The position numbers and the translations under genes were made by a program. Positions 26,198 to 34,829 of a DNA stretch of 64,000 nt are shown piece after piece (the stretch's first letter is position 1; every line of letters starts with the position of its first letter). This stretch comes from an uncultured Bacteroidia bacterium (GTDB lineage Bacteria > Bacteroidota > Bacteroidia > Bacteroidales > UBA932): positions 54,772-118,771 of the forward strand of contig CACXMA010000002.1 in the NCBI GenBank assembly GCA_902768665.1. Direction: 5' to 3'. The notes under the pieces are model-generated. The model was given only the letters and a program-made list of their open reading frames with translations. It made no database searches and was not told the DNA's origin.

Positions 26198-26382
26198 TGT
26201 TTTAAGTTTTCTTTTTGTTTTCTCTTTTCATCAATCCGGGAGTAGCGTACTCTTGTTCCGGTCTCCAGGATTTTCCGCGGCAGCGGCAATCCGTTTTGTA
26301 GGGGGACGGGCTCTCGCCTTATCCGCGATCGCAGGATTTGCGACCTCTGCCGTACATCATGTAAATCAGCGCGATAAGAGGA

Positions 26383-26772
26383 TTAACGCTTGCTGAACTG
26401 GAAGCGGCGGCGTGCACCAGGCTGACCAGGTTTCTTACGCTCGACCTCGCGGGCATCGCGAGTCAGGAAGCCGGCGGCCTTCAGGGTAGAGCGGTAGGCC
26501 TCTTTGTCGACCTCGCAAAGTGCGCGGGCGATGCCGAGACGAACGGCCTCTGCCTGACCTTTGGTACCGCCTCCGACGAGGGTAACCTTGATGTCAAACT
26601 GGCCTGCTGTACCGGTGAGCTCGAGAGGCTGATTGACGATGTACTGAAGAGTTTCCTCCTTGAAGTAATCGGTCATCTCACGGCCATTGATAACGATGTT
26701 ACCTTTACCGGCGACAACATAAACACGAGCGACTGCTGATTTACGTCTTCCAAGGGCGTGTTTCTGTTCCAT
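26383..26772 (-). CDS. rpsI: 30S ribosomal protein S9
   Basis: 129 residues. It has [15 protein letters not shown] at the N-terminus and the canonical basic tail [21 protein letters not shown] (last residues FSKR), which reaches the decoding site. Follows rplM by 9 bp. A 185-bp gap then separates it from rpsB; that gap has no convincing promoter or ORF, only a short hairpin (GAGTA-GCG-TACTC) near its rpsB side. Confidence 0.97.
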   Translation of the reverse strand: MEQKHALGRRKSAVARVYVVAGKGNIVINGREMTDYFKEETLQYIVNQPLELTGTAGQFDIKVTLVGGGTKGQAEAVRLGIARALCEVDKEAYRSTLKAAGFLTRDAREVERKKPGQPGARRRFQFSKR

Positions 26773-26781
26773 GTGCTCTGT

Positions 26782-27234
26782 TTAGATTTCGTTTAACTTA
26801 ATGGTTTTGGGCTGCTGGGCCTGGTGCGGGTGCTCGGGACCTGCATAAACGTACAGGTTATTGATGAGCTTGTCACCAAGGCGGGTCTTAGGGAGCATTC
26901 CCTTCACTGATCTGCGGATCAGCTCGGCAGGTCTCTTGGCGAGGATTTCCTTCGGCGTCGTGAAACGCTGGCCACCCGGGTAACCCGTGTAGCGCGTGTA
27001 GACGCGGTCGGTCATCTTCTTGCCACCCAGGGAAACCTTCTCGGCGTTGATGACGATGACGTTGTCACCGCAGTCAACGTGAGGAGTGAAGCCCGGCTTG
27101 GTCTTGCCACGAAGGACAAGCGCCACGCGGGAAGCGAGACGACCAAGTGCGAGATCCGTCGCGTCAATGACCACCCATTCTTTCTTCACAGTGTTCGCGT
27201 TGAGCGAGACTGTTTTGTAGCTAAGTGTGTCCAC
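26782..27234 (-). CDS. rplM: 50S ribosomal protein L13
   Basis: 150 residues from a GTG at 27234 (VDTLSYKTVSLNANTVKKEW), the usual Bacteroidetes L13 start. A longer ATG frame to 27297 would run through the promoter and leader hairpin and is rejected. Motifs are WVVIDATDLALGRLAS, DRVYTRYTGYPGG and VKGMLPKTRLGDKL. L13 is an early-assembly 50S protein. First gene of rplM-rpsI-rpsB-tsf. Confidence 0.95.
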   Translation of the reverse strand: MDTLSYKTVSLNANTVKKEWVVIDATDLALGRLASRVALVLRGKTKPGFTPHVDCGDNVIVINAEKVSLGGKKMTDRVYTRYTGYPGGQRFTTPKEILAKRPAELIRRSVKGMLPKTRLGDKLINNLYVYAGPEHPHQAQQPKTIKLNEI

Positions 27235-27264
27235 TGTCTTGATCTTTAATGGTTTAACATAAAA

Positions 27265-27295
27265 AATTGCGATCCCCCGCATTTTGGGGGACCGC
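27265..27295 (-). promoter_or_regulatory. Hairpin in the rplM 5' leader
   Basis: Immediately after the promoter the minus strand reads GCGGTCCCCC-AAAATG-CGGGGGATCGC, a GC-rich imperfect stem with single-base bulges on both sides. Position suggests an autoregulatory L13/S9 leader or an mRNA-stabilising 5' structure; function is inferred. Confidence 0.45.
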
Positions 27296-27326
27296 AAAGG
27301 TAAGAATTATTTGGCAGAATACCAAA
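27295..27326 (-). promoter_or_regulatory. Promoter TTTG-N20-TACCTTTG of rplM operon
   Basis: Minus-strand TTTG (27326-27323), a 20-bp spacer and the perfect -7 box TACCTTTG (27302-27295) lie ~60 bp upstream of the GTG start. The -33 side overlaps a small palindrome ATTTGG-N7-CCAAAT (27309-27327). Confidence 0.75.
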
Positions 27327-27333
27327 TCGAGTG

Positions 27334-29313
27334 TTAATTAGCCATCTTGACGCAACGGACGGAAGCGCCACGGGCGGCGGAGGTGCTGCCTGCCTTGTGG
27401 TAGTCTTCCTTATCCTCACGGATATTGAGGTGATAAGGATTGCCACTGCTCAGATAGGCGGCATAGACCGCGGCACGCTTGCCGGGATACTCGATATAAG
27501 GAACCGTCTTGACGTCGCAGTCATCGATGTAACCGGCGAGCGGGAAGACAACCTTGTTACCAGAGCCGTCGGTGATGCTGAACCAGTGACCGTCCAGGCT
27601 GGAAGCCCAGGTCAGGCCAGCATCCGTGGCAGCCGTAGCGATATTGGTCGTATTCCAAAGGACGGAGGAAGACTCCCTCTTCATTACCATGTAACCGGCC
27701 GGGCACGGGTCATAGACGGTCTTGCCCTCGCGGGTCCAGCGGTCGGCATTGGCGTTCTCATCCCAGTCGCCGCCGCCGTAGTTACCGAACACGGTCGGGT
27801 TCTGGGTGGCTTCAGCCTGGGTCATGGAACCCTTCACGGTATCGCCGGAAACATATTCCTCCTTGCTCTGATCCTTCAGGGAGAAGGCGGTACCGGCAAC
27901 CTTGGCCAGCGTAGAGCTGTCGACGCGCTTGGCTCCCGGGAACGGATCCTTGCGGCCCCACTGATACATGAGACCGAAGGACTCGACGGTAGCAACGGTG
28001 CCTTCGCCGGACTCCGTAACGCGGAGAGCGCCGAGATTACGGTCCATCACGATGGCGTTGCAGATATTGGAACCATCCACGTCCGCGATGGCCGTTTCCG
28101 GGATCCAGATATGCCAGCTCCAGAGAATCACACCCTTTGCATCCTTGGCGGCGACAAGGGCATTACCGGGCAGTAGCGCATCCGGGGTCTTGAAGTAGAC
28201 ATTGTCGTTGTCGAAGTCAACTTCAGCGATGAGGCTGTTGGCGACGACATCGGTCTCGTTGTTATAGGTCTCCCAGACGAGTTCCGCATCGAAGACGTTT
28301 CCGACGGGATCGGTGGAATTACCGATGAGTGCGGGAATCTTATATGCACCGGGGGCCGTGATCACATAGCAATTGGCCGGAGCCTGCTTGTTGGAAGAAA
28401 GATCCGTTGCCGCAGCAGCCCACTCGGCAGGTTTGTGGTCGCTCTGTGTCGGCTCGACATAAGTCTCAAGCTTGTCGGTAATGTTGCCGAGATAGAGAAT
28501 CTGGCTCGGGCCGACGTTGACCGCCGTCTCCGTCTTGGCCACCTTCATCAGGTCGACACCGTCATAGAAATTGAAGGTGAAACCTCCGGTGAACTTGGCG
28601 CCGGCCGGAAGGAAGACATAGTTGACCGTCGTTCCGTCCGGGACTACGGAAGCAGAGAATTTCTTCATAGGGACCGGGTCGCCGGAGCCGTTGCCGGGCT
28701 TATTGTAGTTGACGACCATTCCGCTTTCGTCGTTGCGGACGCGGACCTGATAGACTGTGTTGTAACCGACAACTTCTCCGTTGTTGCCCTGGAATTCAAA
28801 CTTGTCGAATTCGCCCTCCACCGTAAAAGCGATGACACCGCAGACGTTGTAGAAAACGAAGTTGTCATCCACATCGCAGGCGGCCATCAGGAAGTCGTTC
28901 GTGGCGGTAAAGCGGCACTCATAGTAGAGGTTGCCTTCCGGGACAAGGGAAGCCGGATACTGTGCGTAGAACTTACTCACGACACCGGCGTCCGTACGGT
29001 CGTAAGGGTCCATCTCGAAAGTAATGGTGGCCTTCTTGCCATCCGCGCTGATATCATCGGCGGTAAGAGTGACTTTCTGGCGGGCGGCACCGTTGTCACC
29101 GCCGTGGATCATAATCTCATCGCCCACTTCCCAGGTGGTCTTACCTTCATTGGTAACACCGAGTTTGGTATCGGGCTGAGCAAAGGTGAGCGTAAAGGTA
29201 TGACGTTCAGGCTGCTGGGCGGCCTCGTCTTTAACGGACATTTCCTTTTCGCAGGAAACGGTCATGGCCGTTGCCAGGAGGGCAAGGGCAGAAAGTTTAA
29301 AAATTGATTTCAT
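27334..29313 (-). CDS. Surface lipoprotein with C-terminal FISUMP-like domain
   Basis: 659 residues from the ATG at 29313 (KSIFKLSALALLATAMTVSC gives signal plus lipobox Cys); an upstream ATG lies in the preceding gene. The N-terminal half is fimbrillin-like (TFTLTFAQPDTKLGVTNEGK, TWEVGDEIMIHGG). The C-terminal half has the FISUMP/major-paralogue pattern: SWHIWIPE, NAIVMDRNLGAL, GLMYQWGRKDPFPGA, YDPCPAGYMV and the final GASVRCVK. It is last in a three-gene lipoprotein operon; its stop lies next to the rplM promoter. The binding target is unknown. Confidence 0.8.
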   Translation of the reverse strand: MKSIFKLSALALLATAMTVSCEKEMSVKDEAAQQPERHTFTLTFAQPDTKLGVTNEGKTTWEVGDEIMIHGGDNGAARQKVTLTADDISADGKKATITFEMDPYDRTDAGVVSKFYAQYPASLVPEGNLYYECRFTATNDFLMAACDVDDNFVFYNVCGVIAFTVEGEFDKFEFQGNNGEVVGYNTVYQVRVRNDESGMVVNYNKPGNGSGDPVPMKKFSASVVPDGTTVNYVFLPAGAKFTGGFTFNFYDGVDLMKVAKTETAVNVGPSQILYLGNITDKLETYVEPTQSDHKPAEWAAAATDLSSNKQAPANCYVITAPGAYKIPALIGNSTDPVGNVFDAELVWETYNNETDVVANSLIAEVDFDNDNVYFKTPDALLPGNALVAAKDAKGVILWSWHIWIPETAIADVDGSNICNAIVMDRNLGALRVTESGEGTVATVESFGLMYQWGRKDPFPGAKRVDSSTLAKVAGTAFSLKDQSKEEYVSGDTVKGSMTQAEATQNPTVFGNYGGGDWDENANADRWTREGKTVYDPCPAGYMVMKRESSSVLWNTTNIATAATDAGLTWASSLDGHWFSITDGSGNKVVFPLAGYIDDCDVKTVPYIEYPGKRAAVYAAYLSSGNPYHLNIREDKEDYHKAGSTSAARGASVRCVKMAN

Positions 29314-29333
29314 ACTTGTTTCCTCCTTTTTGA

Positions 29334-31739
29334 TTACCATTCAAAGCCTGTAACGGGATCATAGTCCGGAACGCCGGAGCCGCCCTCCTCAGAAGAAGCA
29401 GGATCGGTCTCAGAGAAGAGGATCTTGTAGAAGCGCAGGCCGTTGCCGGCAGGATAGACCGTCACCTTCCCGGCCTTGACCGTGTAAACAAGGGAAACCG
29501 GAGCCGTCGAAGCGGAACCGCCGATCTGGGATTCGGCCGCACCGTCATTGAAGACAGTGACCAGACGCGTCTCATCCGCAGTCTCTCCCGTATTGGAAGC
29601 GACCACCAGCACATATCCGTCCTTGGGAGCGGTAAAGGTAAAGTAGCGGTCCATCGGAATGTTGTCGGTCACATTGACCTTGCCGCCCATCTGGAAACAG
29701 TTCGTCTGATACTTGGACTTGTCAACGACAGAGACGATCTGCATCCCGTCATGGACAATGTTCCAGCCCGTGATGTCGGCACCGGCTTCTCCATATCCGG
29801 CAAACAGGGCCTGCCACTCGGCAGAGCCGAAATCCCAATTATAAGAAGGAGTAGCGGCGGCGGCCGGCGTACCGGTTTCCCAGGTAATCTCGACCGAGTC
29901 AAGATACTGGGCGCTCTTGCGGGAACGGACGCCCACATAGGCATATTCTCCGCTGACGGTAAGTTCGGCGGAATTCGCTTCAGCGCTGGCATATGTCAGC
30001 ACGCCGAGAAGCGTTCCCCGCTTGGCCAAGTCGTAAAGGTCGGCCGTCGCCGTGTAGGCGGTATTGCTGCCATACACTTCAATATAACGGGTCGCCGACG
30101 TCTTTGTATTCCACGTAACCTTCACCTTTTTCACAAGGCCTCCGGTCGTGGTGGAAACGAAGCCTGAGTACAGCCCGTTCTTGACGTCGGAGCGAAGCTG
30201 GATCGTAGAAGCATCACCGGCGGAATCACCGGTATAGGTGGCGCCGGTTTCAAAGGTTTCCGTCGTCCAGTCCTTATAGGTTGTCGAGGTCTCATTAATC
30301 GTATTGGCGTTGGTGAGCACATCGACATTCTTCGGCTCCGGAGGCGTGACTTCCCCGGCCTTGAAGAGCAGGAGCTCGGCAAGGTTGACGCACTTCTTGT
30401 AACCATCGAAGTTCAAGTTACCGGTAAGGGAGCCTTCGTCGGTATTGGCAGAATCCGTGATACCGAAGCGGAGATACTTGTATGCGGCATCCGCATGGAC
30501 GTCAGGCAGGGCGACGCGGGCACCGGCAACAGCATTCAGCATCTCATCAGTAGCCAGTTCAGCGACTTTGGTCCAATTCTCACCGTCGTTGCTGACACCC
30601 AGAACGATCGCGGTAGGACGTGCATTGGCGTTGGCGTCGCGGACCACATACTCAAAGCGGAAGTCTTTCAGAGCCTCCTCGAGAGTAATGTCGAAGAAGA
30701 TACCGTAGACGCTGTCATTGCCGGTCACGGCATAATACCAGTTGGAATGCCAGTAGGTGGAGTAGTCGAAGTCCACAAGAGCGTTAATGCCGCCACCGTC
30801 GTGCGAGCAGACATCAGCAGCCTTGATGTTCTTGGACTTGATCCAGACCTGGTTCTCTTCGAGCGCAGGGCTGTAAGCTTCGATCTCGACAGGAGCAACG
30901 TTGGTTACGCGGTTGCGGACAACCTCCACGGCCGTCTTGACCTCGAAGGACTTGATCGCCGCCCAGCTGCTGTTGCAGAGCTCGAACTTGGTACCGACAG
31001 GAAGGGTTCCTTCCGGGACGAAGAAGTAATAGTCCATCGTCTGGTTATAGTCGGTAGGGGCGTTCCAGTTGTAGCGGTCTTCCCAAGGCTCGATGGCCGT
31101 TGCCATGGTAGGGAGGCCCTCGTCATTGAGCGAATACCAGCCGTTGAGGTTGTACTGCTCCTTGGTCTCGGAGGGGACTGCCAGATAGGCATAATAGGTC
31201 TCGAGAGGGACGTTCTTGACCGTGAACTTCAGGATACCGGTAGCGGTCTTGAAGCTGTAGTAACCCTCAGCGTCCTTCTTCGCGATAAGCGGAGTGGAAG
31301 CGAGCGGGTTCTCCAGATCGGGCTTGATGGAGCCCCAGAGCCGCCAGCCGTATTCCTCACCGTTGGACTTGTCCCATGCAAAGTCGTTGCGGGCATAGCC
31401 TTCGGTAACTCCGGTGAAAGGATAGGAAGCGTATTCGGCGACCGTCCAGCCTTCCTCGACCTCACCCTCGAACTCGGTAACGGCACCGGCGGACTTGGCG
31501 GTGAAGGTCACCTGCTTGAGCTCGCCTTCCTTCTGCACCATGACACCGATCTTGTCCCCTGCTACCCATGAGAACTTGCCGGCCGCATCATAGGCGGTCT
31601 TTGTTTCGTCGGCAAAGCCGGCTTTGATCGTAACTTTATAGGTAGCCGGAGTGGCTTTCTCCACAGGGGCTTCAACCTCTTTCTCGCAGGCTGCGAAAGT
31701 AAGCAGGGCTGCAGCGAAATACAGTAATTTTTTCATCAT
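29334..31739 (-). CDS. Surface lipoprotein with discoidin-like (F5/8 C) domain
   Basis: 801 residues. A lipobox is seen in LLTFAACEKEVE. A fimbrillin-like N-terminal region (~1-290, including DETKTAYDAAGKFSWVAGDK) is followed by a discoidin/F5_8-type module (~300-470) with ALVDFDYSTYWHSNWYY and VLGVSNDGENWTKVA. Two further beta sandwiches follow; the last (from ~650) begins YNWDFGSAEWQALF. No catalytic motif is visible. Likely a cell-surface glycan- or host-ligand-binding protein. Ends 20 bp before the FISUMP gene. Confidence 0.78.
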   Translation of the reverse strand: MMKKLLYFAAALLTFAACEKEVEAPVEKATPATYKVTIKAGFADETKTAYDAAGKFSWVAGDKIGVMVQKEGELKQVTFTAKSAGAVTEFEGEVEEGWTVAEYASYPFTGVTEGYARNDFAWDKSNGEEYGWRLWGSIKPDLENPLASTPLIAKKDAEGYYSFKTATGILKFTVKNVPLETYYAYLAVPSETKEQYNLNGWYSLNDEGLPTMATAIEPWEDRYNWNAPTDYNQTMDYYFFVPEGTLPVGTKFELCNSSWAAIKSFEVKTAVEVVRNRVTNVAPVEIEAYSPALEENQVWIKSKNIKAADVCSHDGGGINALVDFDYSTYWHSNWYYAVTGNDSVYGIFFDITLEEALKDFRFEYVVRDANANARPTAIVLGVSNDGENWTKVAELATDEMLNAVAGARVALPDVHADAAYKYLRFGITDSANTDEGSLTGNLNFDGYKKCVNLAELLLFKAGEVTPPEPKNVDVLTNANTINETSTTYKDWTTETFETGATYTGDSAGDASTIQLRSDVKNGLYSGFVSTTTGGLVKKVKVTWNTKTSATRYIEVYGSNTAYTATADLYDLAKRGTLLGVLTYASAEANSAELTVSGEYAYVGVRSRKSAQYLDSVEITWETGTPAAAATPSYNWDFGSAEWQALFAGYGEAGADITGWNIVHDGMQIVSVVDKSKYQTNCFQMGGKVNVTDNIPMDRYFTFTAPKDGYVLVVASNTGETADETRLVTVFNDGAAESQIGGSASTAPVSLVYTVKAGKVTVYPAGNGLRFYKILFSETDPASSEEGGSGVPDYDPVTGFEW

Positions 31740-31761
31740 TCTTTCGTATTAAGAGGTTACA

Positions 31762-34716
31762 TTATTTCCAAGGATCGACATCGGTCGGATCATCAAGGTC
31801 CTCACCGGAGTTGCCGACGGGCGTTTTCTTGGTGAACCAGGCGTTGTCCCAGAGATAAACCTGCTTGTTGGCATTGTAGTAACCCGGGATGGTAACGAGA
31901 TCACCCGTGTCACCCTCGGTAAGCGTGAGACCGCCATTTTTAATCTGCGCATACACGGCAACCGTGCTGCCGGAACCCTCGGCGATGGCGCCGTTGCGGT
32001 CACCGTCGGCGATACCGTCGGTGACGACGACATCCTTGAGCACAATCAGACGGAGAAGGTTGGCGTCATAGTTGTCCAGAAGCTGGGCGATGGTGATTTC
32101 CTTCGGGGCCGGAGCGTCGCCATGGGCGATTTCGCAGGCGTCGCCAAGGACAACGACCGTCTCGGGAATACCGTTGTACCAGTAGGCCTTGATCGCGATC
32201 TTGCCCTTGATGGTGTCGCCGGCGACAAGGCCGTGATCCGTCGCATAGAGCAGGATGGCGCCGGTCTCGTCCTGGATGTAGGCGTTCTTGCCGTTCACAT
32301 AGGAAACGACGGCCGGACTGGTGAGGTTGGCCTCGAACTCGACGGCCGTGCTGCTGCCGGTAGCCTCGGCAGGGATGTTCTTGATGATCTCGGCGATGGT
32401 GGCGGGAGCCTGCGGCTCGGCACCGACCTCGACGAGGGTGATGTCCTTGATGAAGATCTTCGCACCGGCAGGGTTGCCGCCGAAGTCATAGATGAGCGTG
32501 ATGTTGTCGGCTGCGACACCGGTGAATTCGTGCTCGATCACAACGGACTCTGTGGCCTTCAGATTCATAGCGCCCCACTCATGGATAGGGGTACCTTCGC
32601 GCTTGGCGTTGTTGGCGTCATACGTCTTGAGATTGGCGAAGGCGTACATATCAGCATTCGCGGCGAGCGTGAAGGATATCTTGTAGGTCTTCTCTGCCTG
32701 GAGGGCGACGAAGTGGCCTTCACCCGGGAAGATGAAGAACTGGTTCTGCCAAGGATTGGCGGTCGCCTCTTCGTAGGTCAGCTCATAGGTGGACTGGGTC
32801 TTGGTCATGAAAGGAACCTCGGCGGCGATGGTGTCGGTGCCGTTCCAGTCAGCGCCCGTGCAGTGATAGTAGTAGTACATCTCATTGCCGTCAGCGACCT
32901 TCCAGAGGTTGGTAGAAGCCGTGAAAGCATCGCTCGGGGTGTAGTCCCAATCCATCGGCTGAGGAGGCGTAACGGCGTCACCTTCGGTCAGGACGATATC
33001 CTTGATGAAGACCTTGGTGTTGGCAGGCATGCCGCCGAAGTCGATCAGGAGGCTCTGGGAAGAGATAAGCGGGGTGAAATCCTCGACCTTGAACTCGGTG
33101 ATCACGCCCTTGGCAAGGCGCGTACGGGCGATTTCGAAGCTCCTGGAGCCGTCCTCACCTCTATGATACATCTTGAAGAAGACAGGCGTCTCTTCCGTAG
33201 CGTAGACCTTGCAGGAGAAGTTGTACTTCTTTTCCGCATTGAGAATCAGGTCGCTGGCCGGTTCGAGCCAGAGCTGGGCCTGCCAGTCACCGGTCGTGTT
33301 GATCTTGTTCCAGAAGGAATAGGTGGACTCCTTGAAGGTCACCTCAGGACCGGCCAGCTCGGCCTTCCATTCGGGATTGTAGTACCAGGAGATGTTCATG
33401 GTCGGATCGATCGCCTTCCAGATGTTGTTGTCTGCGGTATACTCGGCGCTCGGGGTGTAGTCCCAGTCGACCTGCGGCTCGGGATACTCGAAAGGATAGG
33501 AAACCGTTACCTTGTCCAGATCCTTGTTGCCCCAGGAGGTAACCGCAAACTTCTCGGGAAGTGCCGGGATGTCGGAACGAGGGATGCTGTACTCGAGGTA
33601 GGCACCGTTCTCATCCACCTTACCGCTCACCTTGACGTTGTCGATCGTGTAGGAAGAAGGAGCGCAGTCACCTGCTGCGGTAATCTCGATCACAGGATTT
33701 TCAGGATCGCCGCCGAAGCAGTAAATGAAGCCGACAAAATCGTAAGGGCCATTGCCGTTGAGTTTCTCACCGGTGGCCGGGTCACCGTCCAGTTCGAATC
33801 CGAAATAGACATAACCCTTGGCCTCGCCCCAAAGATCGGCGAAACGGCCTTCACGGGTTCTCCAGGTGTAGAAGTAGACATAATTGTCGTCGAGAGCGAT
33901 CTTGAACATTCCATGGCAGCCTTTGCTCAGACCCTGGATGCCGTCCCAGTCGGCGAATTCACCGTCGATCTTGATGATTCCTTCCGGTTCCGGCTCGGAG
34001 AAATCGGGAATCTCGGGGAGGGTAGCGTCCTTCGCCACATAGACGATGGCTTCCTTCTCGGCGAAGTAGTAGAGGTCATAGATACCGGCCTCGGGGATGA
34101 TGATGTTGCCACCGTTCGGAACGGCCTTGGCCGGCGTAGCGACGGCAAGCTCAGCAGCCTTGTTGGGCTCGTTGATACCACGGTTCTCCGTCCAGTCCTT
34201 GTCCTTGCGGAACTTGATCTGGTCGTCCTTGGCGAGACGGACGTTCTTCAGGACGAACGCACCGTTCTCTTCAGCGCAGACATAGTCACCATGGGCACCG
34301 CCGGTCCAGTCGGACTCCAGCAGCGTACCGACGACGGACCATGCGGAATTGCCCTCGACGGGGCCCGTATAGTCGTCCTTGGCGGTAACCTTCACAGTAC
34401 AAGTGGCCGTGAATTTCTCCACGGTGGCGGTGATGGTCGCCTCACCGGCAGCCAGCGCGGTCACCTTGCCTTCCGAAACGGAAGCGACGCTCTCGTTGGA
34501 GGACGTCCAGGTAGCGGCCGGCTTGTTGGTCGCATTCTCAGGGGTGTACTTCACCGTAAGGGTGCTCTCATCCCCGACGAACAGATCGAGAGACGGGCTG
34601 CTGAGGGAGATAGCCTTCAGGTCAACGGTCGTCTCATCATCTTCCTTGTCCGAACAGGACACCGCGGCGGCCAGCGCCAGGGCTGCCACCGCAAAGATGC
34701 TCAAGAATTTTTTCAT
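31762..34716 (-). CDS. Large surface lipoprotein: Ig-like, CBM-like repeats and OB-like C-terminus
   Basis: 984 residues from the ATG at 34716. It has a lipobox (ALAAAVSCSDKED) and a Big_2-type Ig domain at ~30-110 (SLSSPSLDLFVGDESTLTV, WTSSNESVASVSEGKVTAL). A SusE/F-like segment ends near 230, and a CBM9/DOMON-like module runs from ~240 (IIKIDGEFADWDGI). Two tandem jelly-roll modules each start WDYTPS (~435 and ~620), with LLIDFGGMPANTKVFIKDI repeated as LIYDFGGNPAGAKIFIKDI. A DUF5689/OB-like end starts near 830. First gene of the lipoprotein operon. No SusC/SusD pair is nearby. Confidence 0.78.
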   Translation of the reverse strand: MKKFLSIFAVAALALAAAVSCSDKEDDETTVDLKAISLSSPSLDLFVGDESTLTVKYTPENATNKPAATWTSSNESVASVSEGKVTALAAGEATITATVEKFTATCTVKVTAKDDYTGPVEGNSAWSVVGTLLESDWTGGAHGDYVCAEENGAFVLKNVRLAKDDQIKFRKDKDWTENRGINEPNKAAELAVATPAKAVPNGGNIIIPEAGIYDLYYFAEKEAIVYVAKDATLPEIPDFSEPEPEGIIKIDGEFADWDGIQGLSKGCHGMFKIALDDNYVYFYTWRTREGRFADLWGEAKGYVYFGFELDGDPATGEKLNGNGPYDFVGFIYCFGGDPENPVIEITAAGDCAPSSYTIDNVKVSGKVDENGAYLEYSIPRSDIPALPEKFAVTSWGNKDLDKVTVSYPFEYPEPQVDWDYTPSAEYTADNNIWKAIDPTMNISWYYNPEWKAELAGPEVTFKESTYSFWNKINTTGDWQAQLWLEPASDLILNAEKKYNFSCKVYATEETPVFFKMYHRGEDGSRSFEIARTRLAKGVITEFKVEDFTPLISSQSLLIDFGGMPANTKVFIKDIVLTEGDAVTPPQPMDWDYTPSDAFTASTNLWKVADGNEMYYYYHCTGADWNGTDTIAAEVPFMTKTQSTYELTYEEATANPWQNQFFIFPGEGHFVALQAEKTYKISFTLAANADMYAFANLKTYDANNAKREGTPIHEWGAMNLKATESVVIEHEFTGVAADNITLIYDFGGNPAGAKIFIKDITLVEVGAEPQAPATIAEIIKNIPAEATGSSTAVEFEANLTSPAVVSYVNGKNAYIQDETGAILLYATDHGLVAGDTIKGKIAIKAYWYNGIPETVVVLGDACEIAHGDAPAPKEITIAQLLDNYDANLLRLIVLKDVVVTDGIADGDRNGAIAEGSGSTVAVYAQIKNGGLTLTEGDTGDLVTIPGYYNANKQVYLWDNAWFTKKTPVGNSGEDLDDPTDVDPWK

Positions 34717-34766
34717 ATATAACAAAATTGGTTATTGTTGTCGCGTTTTCAATAGGTCGACATCCG

Positions 34767-34774
34767 CAAATATA
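34767..34774 (-). promoter_or_regulatory. -7 element TATATTTG of the three-lipoprotein operon
   Basis: Perfect TAnnTTTG match 50 bp upstream of the ATG at 34716 in an A+T-rich stretch. Confidence 0.6.
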
Positions 34775-34807
34775 AATAATATTTGTCAAAAATATGCATG
34801 AGGGACC

Positions 34808-34829
34808 AAAAAAAGCGACCGGGGTCACT
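34808..34829 (-). terminator. Terminator of the pyrH-frr-DAHPS/CM operon
   Basis: Minus strand AGTGACCCCGGTCGCT plus TTTTTT: a compact GC stem followed by a U-run. It overlaps the TGA of the DAHP synthase gene. Confidence 0.65.

Noticed and set aside
26198-26382. Possible structured RNA or gene between rpsI and rpsB
   Set aside because: The gap contains only a weak 5-bp hairpin and no ORF with features; it may be plain spacer.
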